Source: Glycomyces tenuis DSM 44171 (GTDB taxonomy: Bacteria; Actinomycetota; Actinomycetes; Mycobacteriales; Micromonosporaceae). Taken from it: DNA of 64,000 nt. Every line of letters starts with the position of its first letter. The stretch's first letter is position 1. The stretch lies in NCBI RefSeq assembly GCF_000427885.1, contig NZ_ATYW01000014.1, positions 62,001 to 126,000 of the forward strand, in the 5' to 3' direction. A program made the position numbers and the translations under genes. Shown here piece after piece: positions 18,792-26,959 of this stretch. The notes beneath the pieces were generated by a model, which saw nothing but the letters and a program-made list of their open reading frames with translations, had not been told where the DNA came from and made no database searches.

Positions 18792-19739
18792 CTAGCTGAA
18801 GTCGTAGACGGTGCGCTTGCGGAAGAACAGGACCTGCGCCAGCGTGATCGCGGCGATGATCGCGAACAGCAGCACCGCGAGCATCGAGGCGTATCCGGCG
18901 TTGCGCTGCGTGAACGACTCCAGGTAGATCTGGTAGTTCAGGGTCGCCGTGGCGCCGTCCGGGCCGCCGGCGGTCATGACGTGGATGGTGTCGAAGACCT
19001 GGAACGAGCCGATGACGCTGGTGATGAGCACGAACAGCATCGCCGGGCGCAGCAGCGGCAGGGTGATACGGAAGAACTGGTGGGCCTTCGAGGCGCCGTC
19101 CACGTTCGCCGCCTCGTAGAGCTGGCCCGGGATGGCCTGGAGGCCGGCCAGGAAGAACAGCATCGTGTAGCCGGTGTACTGCCAGATGTTCACCGAGGCG
19201 ATGACGGGCATGGCCCAGTTCGTGTCGGTCAGCCAGGCGGCGCCGTCGATCCCGAACAGCTCGAGGAACCTGTTCAGGCCCCCGTTCATCGGGTCGAACA
19301 GCCATCGCCAGATGACGCCGAGCGCCACCGGCATGGCCATCCAGGGCAGGACGTAGATGACGCGGAAGGCGCCTCGGGCCTTGATCTTCGCATTCAGTGC
19401 CAGCGCCAGCAGCAGCGCCAGCACGGTCTGGGCCGGGATGTTGAGCAGCACGTAGTAGAACGTGTTGCCGATCGACTGGAGCGCCCGCTCGTCCCCGGCG
19501 AGCTCGCGGTAGTTCTCCAGGCCGGTGAACTCGGGGTCGGACAGGAAGTTCCAGTCGAAGAAGCTCAGTGCCACCACCACCAGGATCGGCACGACGAGGA
19601 AGACCGCGAAGCCGATGATGCTCGGGGCCAGCATCCCGTAGGCCTCGACGGCGGTCTTCGGGTCCCAGCGCCGCGCTGGTCGCGAACGGGAGGCGGCCGA
19701 CTGCCGCGGGGGCCGGTCGATGTCGTGAACGATCTGCAT
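18792..19739 (-). CDS. Carbohydrate ABC transporter permease (MalF-type)
   Basis: A permease of about 315 residues with six transmembrane segments and the EAA motif YEAANVDGASKAHQFFRITLP. ATG 19739 is preferred to an in-frame TTG at 19778, because the latter lies only a few bases from the -10 element at 19782-19787. It is the first gene of the leftward operon and reads from the TTGACG-18-TAACAT promoter with an embedded LacI site. Confidence 0.92.
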   Translation of the reverse strand: MQIVHDIDRPPRQSAASRSRPARRWDPKTAVEAYGMLAPSIIGFAVFLVVPILVVVALSFFDWNFLSDPEFTGLENYRELAGDERALQSIGNTFYYVLLNIPAQTVLALLLALALNAKIKARGAFRVIYVLPWMAMPVALGVIWRWLFDPMNGGLNRFLELFGIDGAAWLTDTNWAMPVIASVNIWQYTGYTMLFFLAGLQAIPGQLYEAANVDGASKAHQFFRITLPLLRPAMLFVLITSVIGSFQVFDTIHVMTAGGPDGATATLNYQIYLESFTQRNAGYASMLAVLLFAIIAAITLAQVLFFRKRTVYDFS

Positions 19740-19781
19740 GGCACCTGGCTCGTCTGGTAGGGGTCGGAGTGATGCCAACGA

Positions 19782-19811
19782 ATGTTAGCGCTCACGGTTC
19801 ACTCCCGTCAA
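19782..19811 (-). promoter_or_regulatory. Promoter of the leftward ABC operon with LacI operator
   Basis: On the minus strand, TTGACG (19811-19806) is followed after 18 bp by TAACAT (19787-19782). The operator GTGAGCGCTAACA fills 19795-19783, overlapping the -10. A bound LacI protein would block RNA polymerase. The same 13-bp sequence recurs at 19934-19946. Confidence 0.7.
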
Positions 19812-19896
19812 GATGGGCATCGATATTTCCCTTGCGAGTGGAGGTGCGCGCGCATCCCACCACATCGCGTCGCCACCTGGGATGACGACGCAGATC

Positions 19897-19946
19897 TTGA
19901 CGTTTGTCTATGTCTTGGCTTACAGTACGAAACTGTTAGCGCTCAC
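19897..19946 (+). promoter_or_regulatory. Promoter of the ricin-lectin GH gene with LacI operator
   Basis: TTGACG at 19897-19902 is followed after 18 bp by TACAGT at 19921-19926. The operator TGTTAGCGCTCAC lies at 19934-19946, just downstream of the expected start site. It is identical to the copy that serves the divergent operon 151 bp away, so one LacI protein probably controls both, possibly with looping. Confidence 0.7.
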
Positions 19947-20025
19947 TGTCCAGTCTCGATCGCCGGGAATCTCCGGCGATCCGCCTCCCGCCCTGATTCC
20001 AGACCCGCGCGAAGGGAACACCTTG

Positions 20026-21738
20026 ATGAGCATCACCCCCGCAGTGAGACGCCGATGGCGTCTCCCCCTCATCCTGGCCGCGGCCTCGGCCCTGGTCGCC
20101 TCGCTGTTCGGCGCCGCCGTCTCCTCGCAGGCCCAGGTCTCGACGCAGAGCGTCCTCGTGGTGGACGCGAGTTCGCCGATCCGTCCGGTCAGCCAGGTCG
20201 GGAACGGCACGCTCTACGGACTGGCCGACGGGGACACCCCGCCGCTGGAGCTGCTCATGCCGCTGGGCCTCAACACGCTGCGCCAGCCGCCGCCGAACCA
20301 CGACCACCTCCCCAACGGCGAGGACCAGCCCGGCATCGGCGACACCCTCTGGATCGCTCCCAACGCGATGGCCGCCGGAGCCGACATCACCGTCGACATG
20401 GCCGACTCGCTCCCCGGCTTCCCCTACGATTGGTTCGGCTGGGACGACTGGCTGGGGCGAGTGGACCGGATGATCGCCGACGTGCAGGCCCGGCCCGACG
20501 TCACCAACATCACCGCCTGGGAGATCTGGAACGAGCCGGACTGGACCTGGCCCGGCAGCGCGGGCAGCTGGCACGACGGCTGGGCCCGCACCTATGAGCG
20601 GATCCGCGCCAGTGACACGACCACGCCGATCATGGGCCCGAGCGACTCGCACTGGGACGAGAACCGGATGCGCGGCTTCCTGACCGCCGCCAAGGCCTCA
20701 GGCACCGTGCCGCAGGTCGTCTCCTGGCACGAGCTGTCGGGCTGGCAGGGCGTGGACCAGCACATCCGCGACTACCGTGACCTGGAACGCGAGCTGGGCA
20801 TCGGGCCGCTGCCGATCTCGATCAACGAGTACGCCACGCCCGACGAGATCGACGTGCCCAGCAGCGTCAACCACTACATCGCCCAGTTCGAGCGCGAGGG
20901 CGTCCGCGACGCCGAGCGCGCCTTCTGGTTCGAGGCCGGGACGCTCAACGGCCTGCTGCACGACAACCAGCCGACCGCCTCGTACTGGATGTACCAGTGG
21001 TACGCCAAGCAGACCGGGCAGATCGTCGATGTCACTCCCACCGCCTACAACGACGCCGTCGCCGCCTACGACGCCGGCGCGCAGGAGGTCAGCATCGTCT
21101 TCGCCGGCGAGGCCGGGGACAACACGATCCAGGTCGACGGCATCGGCGGGCTGGGCTCGACGGTGCGGGCCACCTTGGAGTACGTGCCCGGTTCGGGCCG
21201 CACCACCCCGGTCGGCGGAGCGACCCACCTGTGGACGCAGGATTTCCCGGTCGACGGCGGCAGCGCGAGCATCCCCGTCGACGACCAGGACTACCTCGGC
21301 GCCTACCGCCTCGTCCTGACCCCTGGAGGTTCCTCCGGAGGCGACACGGGCGAGCTGCGCTCGACCGGTGCCGGCAGGTGCCTGGACGTCCCGGAGTCCT
21401 CGACCGCCGCGGGCACCCGGCTGAACATCTGGGACTGCAACGGCCAGGCCAACCAGACCTGGACGCACACCGCGAGCGGCGAGCTGACCGTCTACACCGG
21501 CCAGTCGCGCATGTGCCTGGACGCCTACGAGAACCAGACCACCGCCGGTACTCCGGTCATCATCTGGCCGTGCACCGGCGGCGCCAACCAGCGATGGACC
21601 GTCAACGGCGACGGCACCGTCGTCGGCGAGCAGTCCGGGCTGTGCCTGGACGTCGAAGGCGGCGCCACCGCCAACGGCACCAGAGCCCTGCTCTGGAACT
21701 GCCACGGCGGCGCCAACCAGCAATGGGCGCTCGCATGA
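20026..21738 (+). CDS. Secreted clan GH-A-like glycoside hydrolase with C-terminal ricin B lectin domain
   Basis: A 570-residue secreted enzyme. A Sec signal peptide ends near SSQAQ (about residue 36). The barrel has WEIWNEPDWTWPG (likely acid/base Glu170) and PISINEYATPDEIDVPS (likely nucleophile Glu268). These match the motif context of the 13086-15524 enzyme. From about residue 443 a beta-trefoil lectin has three QxW repeats: CNGQANQTW, CTGGANQRW and CHGGANQQW. These bind galactose- or xylose-type glycans. ATG 20026 follows GAAGGGA. The gene is divergent from the importer operon and shares its operator, so it is likely the extracellular depolymerase of the cluster. Confidence 0.8.
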   Translation: MSITPAVRRRWRLPLILAAASALVASLFGAAVSSQAQVSTQSVLVVDASSPIRPVSQVGNGTLYGLADGDTPPLELLMPLGLNTLRQPPPNHDHLPNGEDQPGIGDTLWIAPNAMAAGADITVDMADSLPGFPYDWFGWDDWLGRVDRMIADVQARPDVTNITAWEIWNEPDWTWPGSAGSWHDGWARTYERIRASDTTTPIMGPSDSHWDENRMRGFLTAAKASGTVPQVVSWHELSGWQGVDQHIRDYRDLERELGIGPLPISINEYATPDEIDVPSSVNHYIAQFEREGVRDAERAFWFEAGTLNGLLHDNQPTASYWMYQWYAKQTGQIVDVTPTAYNDAVAAYDAGAQEVSIVFAGEAGDNTIQVDGIGGLGSTVRATLEYVPGSGRTTPVGGATHLWTQDFPVDGGSASIPVDDQDYLGAYRLVLTPGGSSGGDTGELRSTGAGRCLDVPESSTAAGTRLNIWDCNGQANQTWTHTASGELTVYTGQSRMCLDAYENQTTAGTPVIIWPCTGGANQRWTVNGDGTVVGEQSGLCLDVEGGATANGTRALLWNCHGGANQQWALA

Positions 21739-21746
21739 CCCCGCGC

Positions 21747-21824
21747 CCCGTCAGGTCGGCGGCCTGACGGGCATTGCGAGCGCGCCGCGGCCGGGCGCGG
21801 CCCCGCCAGGGGCACGCCCGGCCG
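21747..21824. terminator. Two consecutive hairpins between convergent genes
   Basis: The first stem pairs CCCGTCAGG (21747-21755) with CCTGACGGG (21763-21771). The second pairs CGGCCGGGCG (21788-21797) with CGCCCGGCCG (21815-21824). They separate the lectin-GH gene from the convergent GH2 gene and can act in both directions. Confidence 0.7.
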
Positions 21825-21849
21825 CCCGTCTCGCACCCGAACGACGCGC

Positions 21850-23715
21850 CTAGTCGGCGTCCTCGGTCCGCTCGACGGCCGCCCGTCGCAGCTGGGCCTC
21901 GCGCACCCGCTCCACGTCCAGTTTCACCGAGCGGTCGAAGGAGTAGACGCCGTTCTGCTCCTGGAAGACGTCGGTGAGCTGGGTGTAGCAGTAGCCGAAC
22001 ATCAGCGGGTCGTCCAGCAGCGCGCCGGTGAGGCCCGCGAAGCGCCGGTGGAACTCCTCTTCGGACTCCGGCGCCTTGCCGTAGCCCCACGAGCTGTCGC
22101 CGCCGCGCTCGTCGAACGAGGTGCTGGCCGTGGCGTCGGGGCGCCACCAGATGCCGCCGAACTCGCTGCAGAACCACGGCTGCCCCGAGTAGGGCAGGGA
22201 GATCGCCTCTCCGCCCCGCGTGTTGGTGTGGGGCCGGCCCTCCTGCAGGCCGGACATCTCGGCGGCGAACTCGTCGGGGTCCTGGGTGTAGTTGTGCGAG
22301 TCCCAGACGTCGGACTCGAGGACGCGGTGCGAGTAGCCCGAAGCGTCCAGCACTGGCCTGGTCGTGTCCATCGCCTTGGCGGCGAGGAACATCGCCCTCG
22401 TCACGTCGTCGAGGACCTGCCCCCGGTCGGTGAGCGGCTGGTGCGTCTCGTTCAGCCCGCACCAGCCGACGATTGAAGGATGGGAGTAGTCGCGCTCGAG
22501 CGCTTCGAGCCACTGGGCGATGAAGTTCGGCGTGGGCCGCTGGTACTCGCCGCCCACGGCGGTGCCCTCCTCGACGGCGCCCCAGTCGCCGAACTCGCCC
22601 CAGCACAGGTAGCCCAGGCGGTCGGCGTGGAACAGGAAGCGCTCCTCGAAGACCTTCTGGTGCAGGCGGGCCCCGTTGAACCCGGCCCGGAGCGAGAGCT
22701 CGATGTCGCGCGCCAGCGCCTCGTCGCTCGGCGCGGTCATGAGCCCGTCGGGGTAGTAGCCCTGGTCGAGGACGAGCCGCTGGAAGACCGGGCGGCCGTT
22801 GAGCAGGACGGCCTTGCCGTCGATGCTCACCGAGCGCAGCCCGGCGTAGGTCTCGACCGCGTCGACGACCTCGCCCGCGGCGTCGCGGAGCGTGATCGTG
22901 ACGTCGTAGAGGTACGGGTCCTCGGGGCCCCAGAGCCGCACGCGGTCGGCGGGCAGCGGCAGGGTGAGCCGCGGCGACAGGTCGAGGTCGGCGCGGACGC
23001 CCGCCTCGGCCACCACGCCTTCGCCGTCGCGCACGGTGGCGGTGAGCGTCCAGCCGGCCCGGTCGCCGGCCCGGCCCTCGCCGCTGCGCCGCAGCGGCTG
23101 CTCCAGGTGGAACGCCGAACCGGCCACGTCGGGGGTGAGTCGCGGCCGGGCGAGCGAGACCTCTGGCACCGGCTCGGCCCAGACGGTCTGCCAGATGCCG
23201 GTGGTCCGCGTGTAGAGGCACTCGTAGTTGCCGTGGCGGGTGGACTGCTTGCCCCTGGCCTGGGGCTCGCGGCGGCTGTCGCGCGCCCGCACGACGACCG
23301 TGGCCGTGCCCCGCAGGTGCCCGAGGTCGACGGTGAACGGGGTGAACCCGCCTCGGTGGCGGCCGTGCTCCCGGCCGTTCACCCAGACCGTGGCGTCGTG
23401 GTCGACGGCGCCGAAGTGCAGCAGCGTGCGCCGTCCCGCCCACGACTCGGGGACGGTCAGCTCGCGCCGGTACCACACGGCGTGCAGGAAGTCGGTGTCC
23501 TCCACGCCGGACAGCGCCGACTCGGGCGCGAAGGGGACGGTGATCGTCCCCTCCAGCGGGCGCTCGCGCAGCCCGCGTTCGATGCCGGTGTCCGCCCGGT
23601 CGATCTCGAACTCCCACGGGCCGTTCAGGTTCAGCCAGTCGGGGCGGACCATCGACGGACGTGGGTACTCCGGTCGCGGGATGCCGCCCGGCGCGGTGGT
23701 GCCTCGCTGCGTCAC
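21850..23715 (-). CDS. Glycoside hydrolase family 2 (beta-galactosidase/beta-glucuronidase type)
   Basis: A 621-residue GH2 enzyme. It has the jelly-roll sugar-binding domain (WLNLNGPWEFEID; WYRRELTVP), an immunoglobulin-like domain and a TIM barrel. The acid/base is Glu423 in CGLNETHQP, and the nucleophile is Glu518 in FCSEFGG. At about 620 residues it is the short GH2 form, without the large C-terminal domain of LacZ. The start codon is GTG, with AGGAG upstream. No signal peptide is present, so it is intracellular. Its promoter carries the same operator module as the neighbouring importer operon. Confidence 0.93.
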   Translation of the reverse strand: MTQRGTTAPGGIPRPEYPRPSMVRPDWLNLNGPWEFEIDRADTGIERGLRERPLEGTITVPFAPESALSGVEDTDFLHAVWYRRELTVPESWAGRRTLLHFGAVDHDATVWVNGREHGRHRGGFTPFTVDLGHLRGTATVVVRARDSRREPQARGKQSTRHGNYECLYTRTTGIWQTVWAEPVPEVSLARPRLTPDVAGSAFHLEQPLRRSGEGRAGDRAGWTLTATVRDGEGVVAEAGVRADLDLSPRLTLPLPADRVRLWGPEDPYLYDVTITLRDAAGEVVDAVETYAGLRSVSIDGKAVLLNGRPVFQRLVLDQGYYPDGLMTAPSDEALARDIELSLRAGFNGARLHQKVFEERFLFHADRLGYLCWGEFGDWGAVEEGTAVGGEYQRPTPNFIAQWLEALERDYSHPSIVGWCGLNETHQPLTDRGQVLDDVTRAMFLAAKAMDTTRPVLDASGYSHRVLESDVWDSHNYTQDPDEFAAEMSGLQEGRPHTNTRGGEAISLPYSGQPWFCSEFGGIWWRPDATASTSFDERGGDSSWGYGKAPESEEEFHRRFAGLTGALLDDPLMFGYCYTQLTDVFQEQNGVYSFDRSVKLDVERVREAQLRRAAVERTEDAD

Positions 23716-23897
23716 TCCAAGGTCTCCTCTTGTGCTCCGTGAATCGTCGCGTCGCGGTCCGGAGACCGTCGACCTGGCGCGGGGGCGCGGTGCCGCATCG
23801 GACGCGGCCTCGATCCTCCCGGATGTCCGGATCGCGCCCGTTTCGACGCCGTCCGGGGACGGCCGCCGAGCCGAATCGGCTCCCCGGCTCGACGGTC

Positions 23898-23926
23898 AAC
23901 ATAGTGAACGTTCATCCTTATGTCAA
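23898..23926 (-). promoter_or_regulatory. GH2 promoter with LacI operator in the spacer
   Basis: On the minus strand, TTGACA (23926-23921) is followed by a 17-bp spacer and TATGTT (23903-23898). The perfect palindrome TGAACGTTCA occupies 23905-23914 within the spacer. The whole 29-bp block is almost identical to 24998-25026 in front of the importer operon. It also lies upstream of the lacI-type gene, allowing autoregulation. Confidence 0.75.
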
Positions 23927-23958
23927 GATGGACTCCAGTCGAGAAGGGAGACCGGTCG

Positions 23959-24972
23959 ATGACCGAACGCTCGAACGGCCGGCGGCGGCCGACCATCCGG
24001 GAGGTCGCGCGCCTCGCCGGGGTGTCGCACCAGACCGTCTCCCGCTACCTGCGCTCGCGCGAGGGGCTCAAACCCGGCACCCTCGAACGCATCGACGCCG
24101 CCGTCCGCGAGCTGGACTACCGGCCGAACCTGCTGGCGAGGTCCATGCGCACCAAGCGGACCGGGCGCCTCGCGGTGCTCATGCCGAACATGGTGAACAA
24201 CCCCGCGCCCATGCTCCACGGCGCGGCCGGCGCGGCCCACGAGGCCGGCTTCACCGTCGAGGTCGTGGCCCCCGAGGGCGGCGCCGAGGAGCGCACGGCC
24301 CGGCTGCTCGAACTGGCCGACTCCGGGCACGTCGAGGGCATCCTGGCACTGGCCCCGATCCTGCCCTCGGTCGAGGAGCGCATCGACGGGGACGCCGCGA
24401 TCGTCGTCTCCGCCGACTTCGACGACCGGATGCGCAGCCTCGGCGAGCTGTCCGACGCCGCGCCGGTGTACGAGCTGGTGGAGGGCCTGGCCGTGCTCGG
24501 CCACCGGCGCCTGTTCCACGTCGCGGGGAACCTCGAGTTCGCCTCGGCCCGGGCCAGGCGGGCCGCCTACCTGGACGCCGTCGAGCGCTTCGGCCTTGAA
24601 TCGGTGGGCGTCCACGACGGCGACTACAGCGCGGAGCACGGCGTCGAGGCCATGCGCTCGCTCCCGGCAGGGCGGCTGCCCACCGCCGTGGTCGCCGCCA
24701 GTGACGGGATCGCGGCCGGGGTCCTGCGCGGGGCGCGGAACCGCGGCCTGGAGGTCCCGCGGGACCTCAGCGTCACCGGCTGGGACGACCTCGAGATCGC
24801 CAGGTACATCCCGCCCTCGCTCACCACGGTCCACGTGGACCTGCAAGGGCTCGGCCGCCGCGCCATGATCCGCCTGGTCGAGGCGCTCTCCGGCGTCGAG
24901 CTGGCGCCGCCGTCGCGGCCCCTCAACGAGGTGATCTGGCGCGAGTCGACCGCGGTGGCGCGCACGTTCTGA
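23959..24972 (+). CDS. LacI-family transcriptional regulator
   Basis: A 337-residue LacI protein with helix-turn-helix TIREVARLAGVSHQTVSRYL and hinge YRPNLLARSMRTKR. The core ends SVTGWDDLEIARYIPPSLTTV. ATG 23959 is supported by AAGGGAG at 23944-23950. It sits between the GH2 gene and the importer operon, both of which carry TAGTGAACGTTCACTA-like sites in their promoters. It is the obvious candidate repressor. Confidence 0.93.
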   Translation: MTERSNGRRRPTIREVARLAGVSHQTVSRYLRSREGLKPGTLERIDAAVRELDYRPNLLARSMRTKRTGRLAVLMPNMVNNPAPMLHGAAGAAHEAGFTVEVVAPEGGAEERTARLLELADSGHVEGILALAPILPSVEERIDGDAAIVVSADFDDRMRSLGELSDAAPVYELVEGLAVLGHRRLFHVAGNLEFASARARRAAYLDAVERFGLESVGVHDGDYSAEHGVEAMRSLPAGRLPTAVVAASDGIAAGVLRGARNRGLEVPRDLSVTGWDDLEIARYIPPSLTTVHVDLQGLGRRAMIRLVEALSGVELAPPSRPLNEVIWRESTAVARTF

Positions 24973-24997
24973 CGCGCGGTCCGGTTCGCCGCGGGTG

Positions 24998-25056
24998 TTG
25001 ACATCTGGTGGAACGTTCACTAGTTTGAGCGGAATCGCAATAGTGAACGATCACTA
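24998..25056 (+). promoter_or_regulatory. Importer-operon promoter with two LacI operators
   Basis: TTGACA (24998-25003), a 17-bp spacer and TAGTTT (25021-25026) form the promoter. GAACGTTC at 25011-25018 is the core of operator 1, inside the spacer. Operator 2, TAGTGA-ACGA-TCACTA (25041-25056), lies just downstream. The shared half-site is TAGTGAAC. Two sites about 34 bp apart allow tight repression. Confidence 0.75.
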
Positions 25057-25079
25057 AACGTCGATCCGAAGGAGTGTCG

Positions 25080-25124
25080 ATGCCCGCTCACCCCCGCACC
25101 CCCCGGCGCAGGTCGTCGCCATGA
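25080..25124 (+). CDS. 14-residue leader peptide ORF coupled to the permease gene
   Basis: An AAGGAG at 25069-25074 is followed after 5 bp by ATG 25080, opening MPAHPRTPRRRSSP and stopping at TGA 25122-25124. That stop overlaps the ATG of the permease at 25121 (ATGA). The permease itself has no good ribosome site, so the small ORF probably brings ribosomes to it by coupling. The proline- and arginine-rich content could also slow ribosomes. Expression is inferred. Confidence 0.5.
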   Translation: MPAHPRTPRRRSSP

Positions 25125-26041
25125 CCGCCACCGCCGAACTGCGCGGCCTCCGCGGCGACCGCGCCAAGGCCAAACCCGAGAACAAGGCCGCGTTCTGGTT
25201 CCTGCTCCCGTGGTTCCTCGGCCTGTTCGCCGTCACGCTCGGGCCCATGGCCGCCTCGTTCTACCTGAGCTTCACCGACTACAACCTGCTGCAGCCGCCC
25301 GAGTTCACCGGCCTCGGCAACTTCGAGCGGATGCTCACCGACGAGCGCCTGCACTCATCGCTCGGGGTCACCTTCACCTACGTGCTGGTCTCGGTGCCCC
25401 TCCAGCTCGGCCTCGCCCTCGCGCTGGCCGTCCTCCTCGACCGCGGCGTCCGCGGGCTCGCCTTCTACCGCTCGGTGTTCTACCTGCCCTCGCTCCTCGG
25501 CGCGAGCGTCGCCATCGCGGTCCTGTGGCGCACCGTCTTCGGCACCGAGGGCCTGTTCAACGAGGGCCTCGGGCTCTTCGGCATCGAGGGCCGCGGCTGG
25601 ATCTCCGACCCCGAAACCGCGCTGTCCACCCTCATCACCCTCAACGTGTGGACCTTCGGCTCGCCGATGGTCATCTTCCTGGCGGGCCTGCGGCAGATCC
25701 CCGCCATGTATTACGAGGCCGCCGCCGTCGACGGCGCGAGCCCCCTGCGGCGCTTCGCGAGCGTGACGCTGCCGCTGCTCACTCCGATCATCTTCTTCAA
25801 CCTCGTCCTCCAGATCATCAACGCCTTCCAGTCGTTCACCCAGGCGTTCATCGTCTCCGGCGGCACCGGCGGCCCTGTCGACTCCACGCTGTTCTTCTCG
25901 CTGTTCCTCTACCAGCGCGGATTCGGGAACTTCGACATGGGCTACGCCTCGGCCCTGGCCTGGCTGCTGCTGGTCATCATCGGCGCCTTCACCGCGATCA
26001 ACTTCTGGGCCTCGAAGTATTGGGTCTACTACGATGACTGA
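25121..26041 (+). CDS. Carbohydrate ABC transporter permease (MalF-type)
   Basis: A 306-residue permease with six predicted membrane helices and the EAA loop YEAAAVDGASPLRRFASVTLP. It is the first full-length gene of the second CUT1 importer. The ATG overlaps the stop of a 14-codon leader ORF; a Shine-Dalgarno of its own is lacking. The end overlaps the next permease by 8 bp. Confidence 0.93.
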   Translation: MTATAELRGLRGDRAKAKPENKAAFWFLLPWFLGLFAVTLGPMAASFYLSFTDYNLLQPPEFTGLGNFERMLTDERLHSSLGVTFTYVLVSVPLQLGLALALAVLLDRGVRGLAFYRSVFYLPSLLGASVAIAVLWRTVFGTEGLFNEGLGLFGIEGRGWISDPETALSTLITLNVWTFGSPMVIFLAGLRQIPAMYYEAAAVDGASPLRRFASVTLPLLTPIIFFNLVLQIINAFQSFTQAFIVSGGTGGPVDSTLFFSLFLYQRGFGNFDMGYASALAWLLLVIIGAFTAINFWASKYWVYYDD

Positions 26042-26930
26042 CACGCTCACCAGGACCGCCGCGCCGCGGCGCGAGTCCGCCGTCCGCCCCGTCCGCCGCA
26101 GCCGAGGCCGCGTCCGCGCGTTCTGCAAGCACCTCCTGCTCGTAGCCTGCGCCGGCGTCATGCTCTACCCCGTGCTGTGGATGGTCGTCAGCTCGCTGCG
26201 ACCGAACGACGAGATCTTCCGCAGCCCCGGCCTCATCCTCGCCGAGCTGGAGACCGGCAACTACGAGGCGGGCTGGAACGCCTTCGAGCACCCCTTCGGC
26301 TACTTCATGGTGAACTCGGCGATCGTGGTGCTCGGCGCGATCATCGGCAACCTCATCGCCTGCTCCATGGCCGCCTACGGCTTCGCCCGCCTCGAGTTCA
26401 CCGGCCGCCGCTGGTGGTTCGCCGTCATGCTGCTGACGCTCATGCTGCCGATCCACGTCATCATCGTGCCGCAGTACGTGCTGTTCTCCGAGTTCGGCTG
26501 GGTGAACACCTTCCTGCCGCTCATAGTCCCCAAGTTCCTCGCCACAGACGCGTTCTTCGTGTTCCTGATGGTGCAGTTCATCCGCGGCATCCCGCGGGAG
26601 CTGGACGAGGCCGCCCGCATCGACGGCGCCGGGCACCCGCGCATCTACCTCAGGATCGTGCTGCCGCTCATGGTGCCGGCCCTGGCGACCACCGCGATCT
26701 TCACCTTCATCTGGACGTGGAACGACTTCTTCTCCCAGCTCATCTACCTCATCGACCCCGACATGCACACCGTGCCGCTGGCGCTGCGCGCCTTCGTGGA
26801 CGCGCAGGCGGGCACCAACTGGGGCGCGACCTTCGCGATGAGCACCGTCTCCCTGCTGCCGGTGTTCCTGGTCTTCCTGTTCGGCCAGCGATTCCTCCTG
26901 CGCGGCATCGCCACCACCGGCGGCAAATGA
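26034..26930 (+). CDS. Carbohydrate ABC transporter permease (MalG-type)
   Basis: A 298-residue partner permease with six helices and the EAA loop DEAARIDGAGHPRIYLRIVLP. A basic N-terminal tail (RRSRGRVRAF) precedes the first helix. It overlaps the upstream permease, so translational coupling is expected. No ATP-binding protein follows. Confidence 0.93.
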   Translation: MTDTLTRTAAPRRESAVRPVRRSRGRVRAFCKHLLLVACAGVMLYPVLWMVVSSLRPNDEIFRSPGLILAELETGNYEAGWNAFEHPFGYFMVNSAIVVLGAIIGNLIACSMAAYGFARLEFTGRRWWFAVMLLTLMLPIHVIIVPQYVLFSEFGWVNTFLPLIVPKFLATDAFFVFLMVQFIRGIPRELDEAARIDGAGHPRIYLRIVLPLMVPALATTAIFTFIWTWNDFFSQLIYLIDPDMHTVPLALRAFVDAQAGTNWGATFAMSTVSLLPVFLVFLFGQRFLLRGIATTGGK

Positions 26931-26959
26931 CACGCCCGAGACCGGAAAGGACCGCAACG

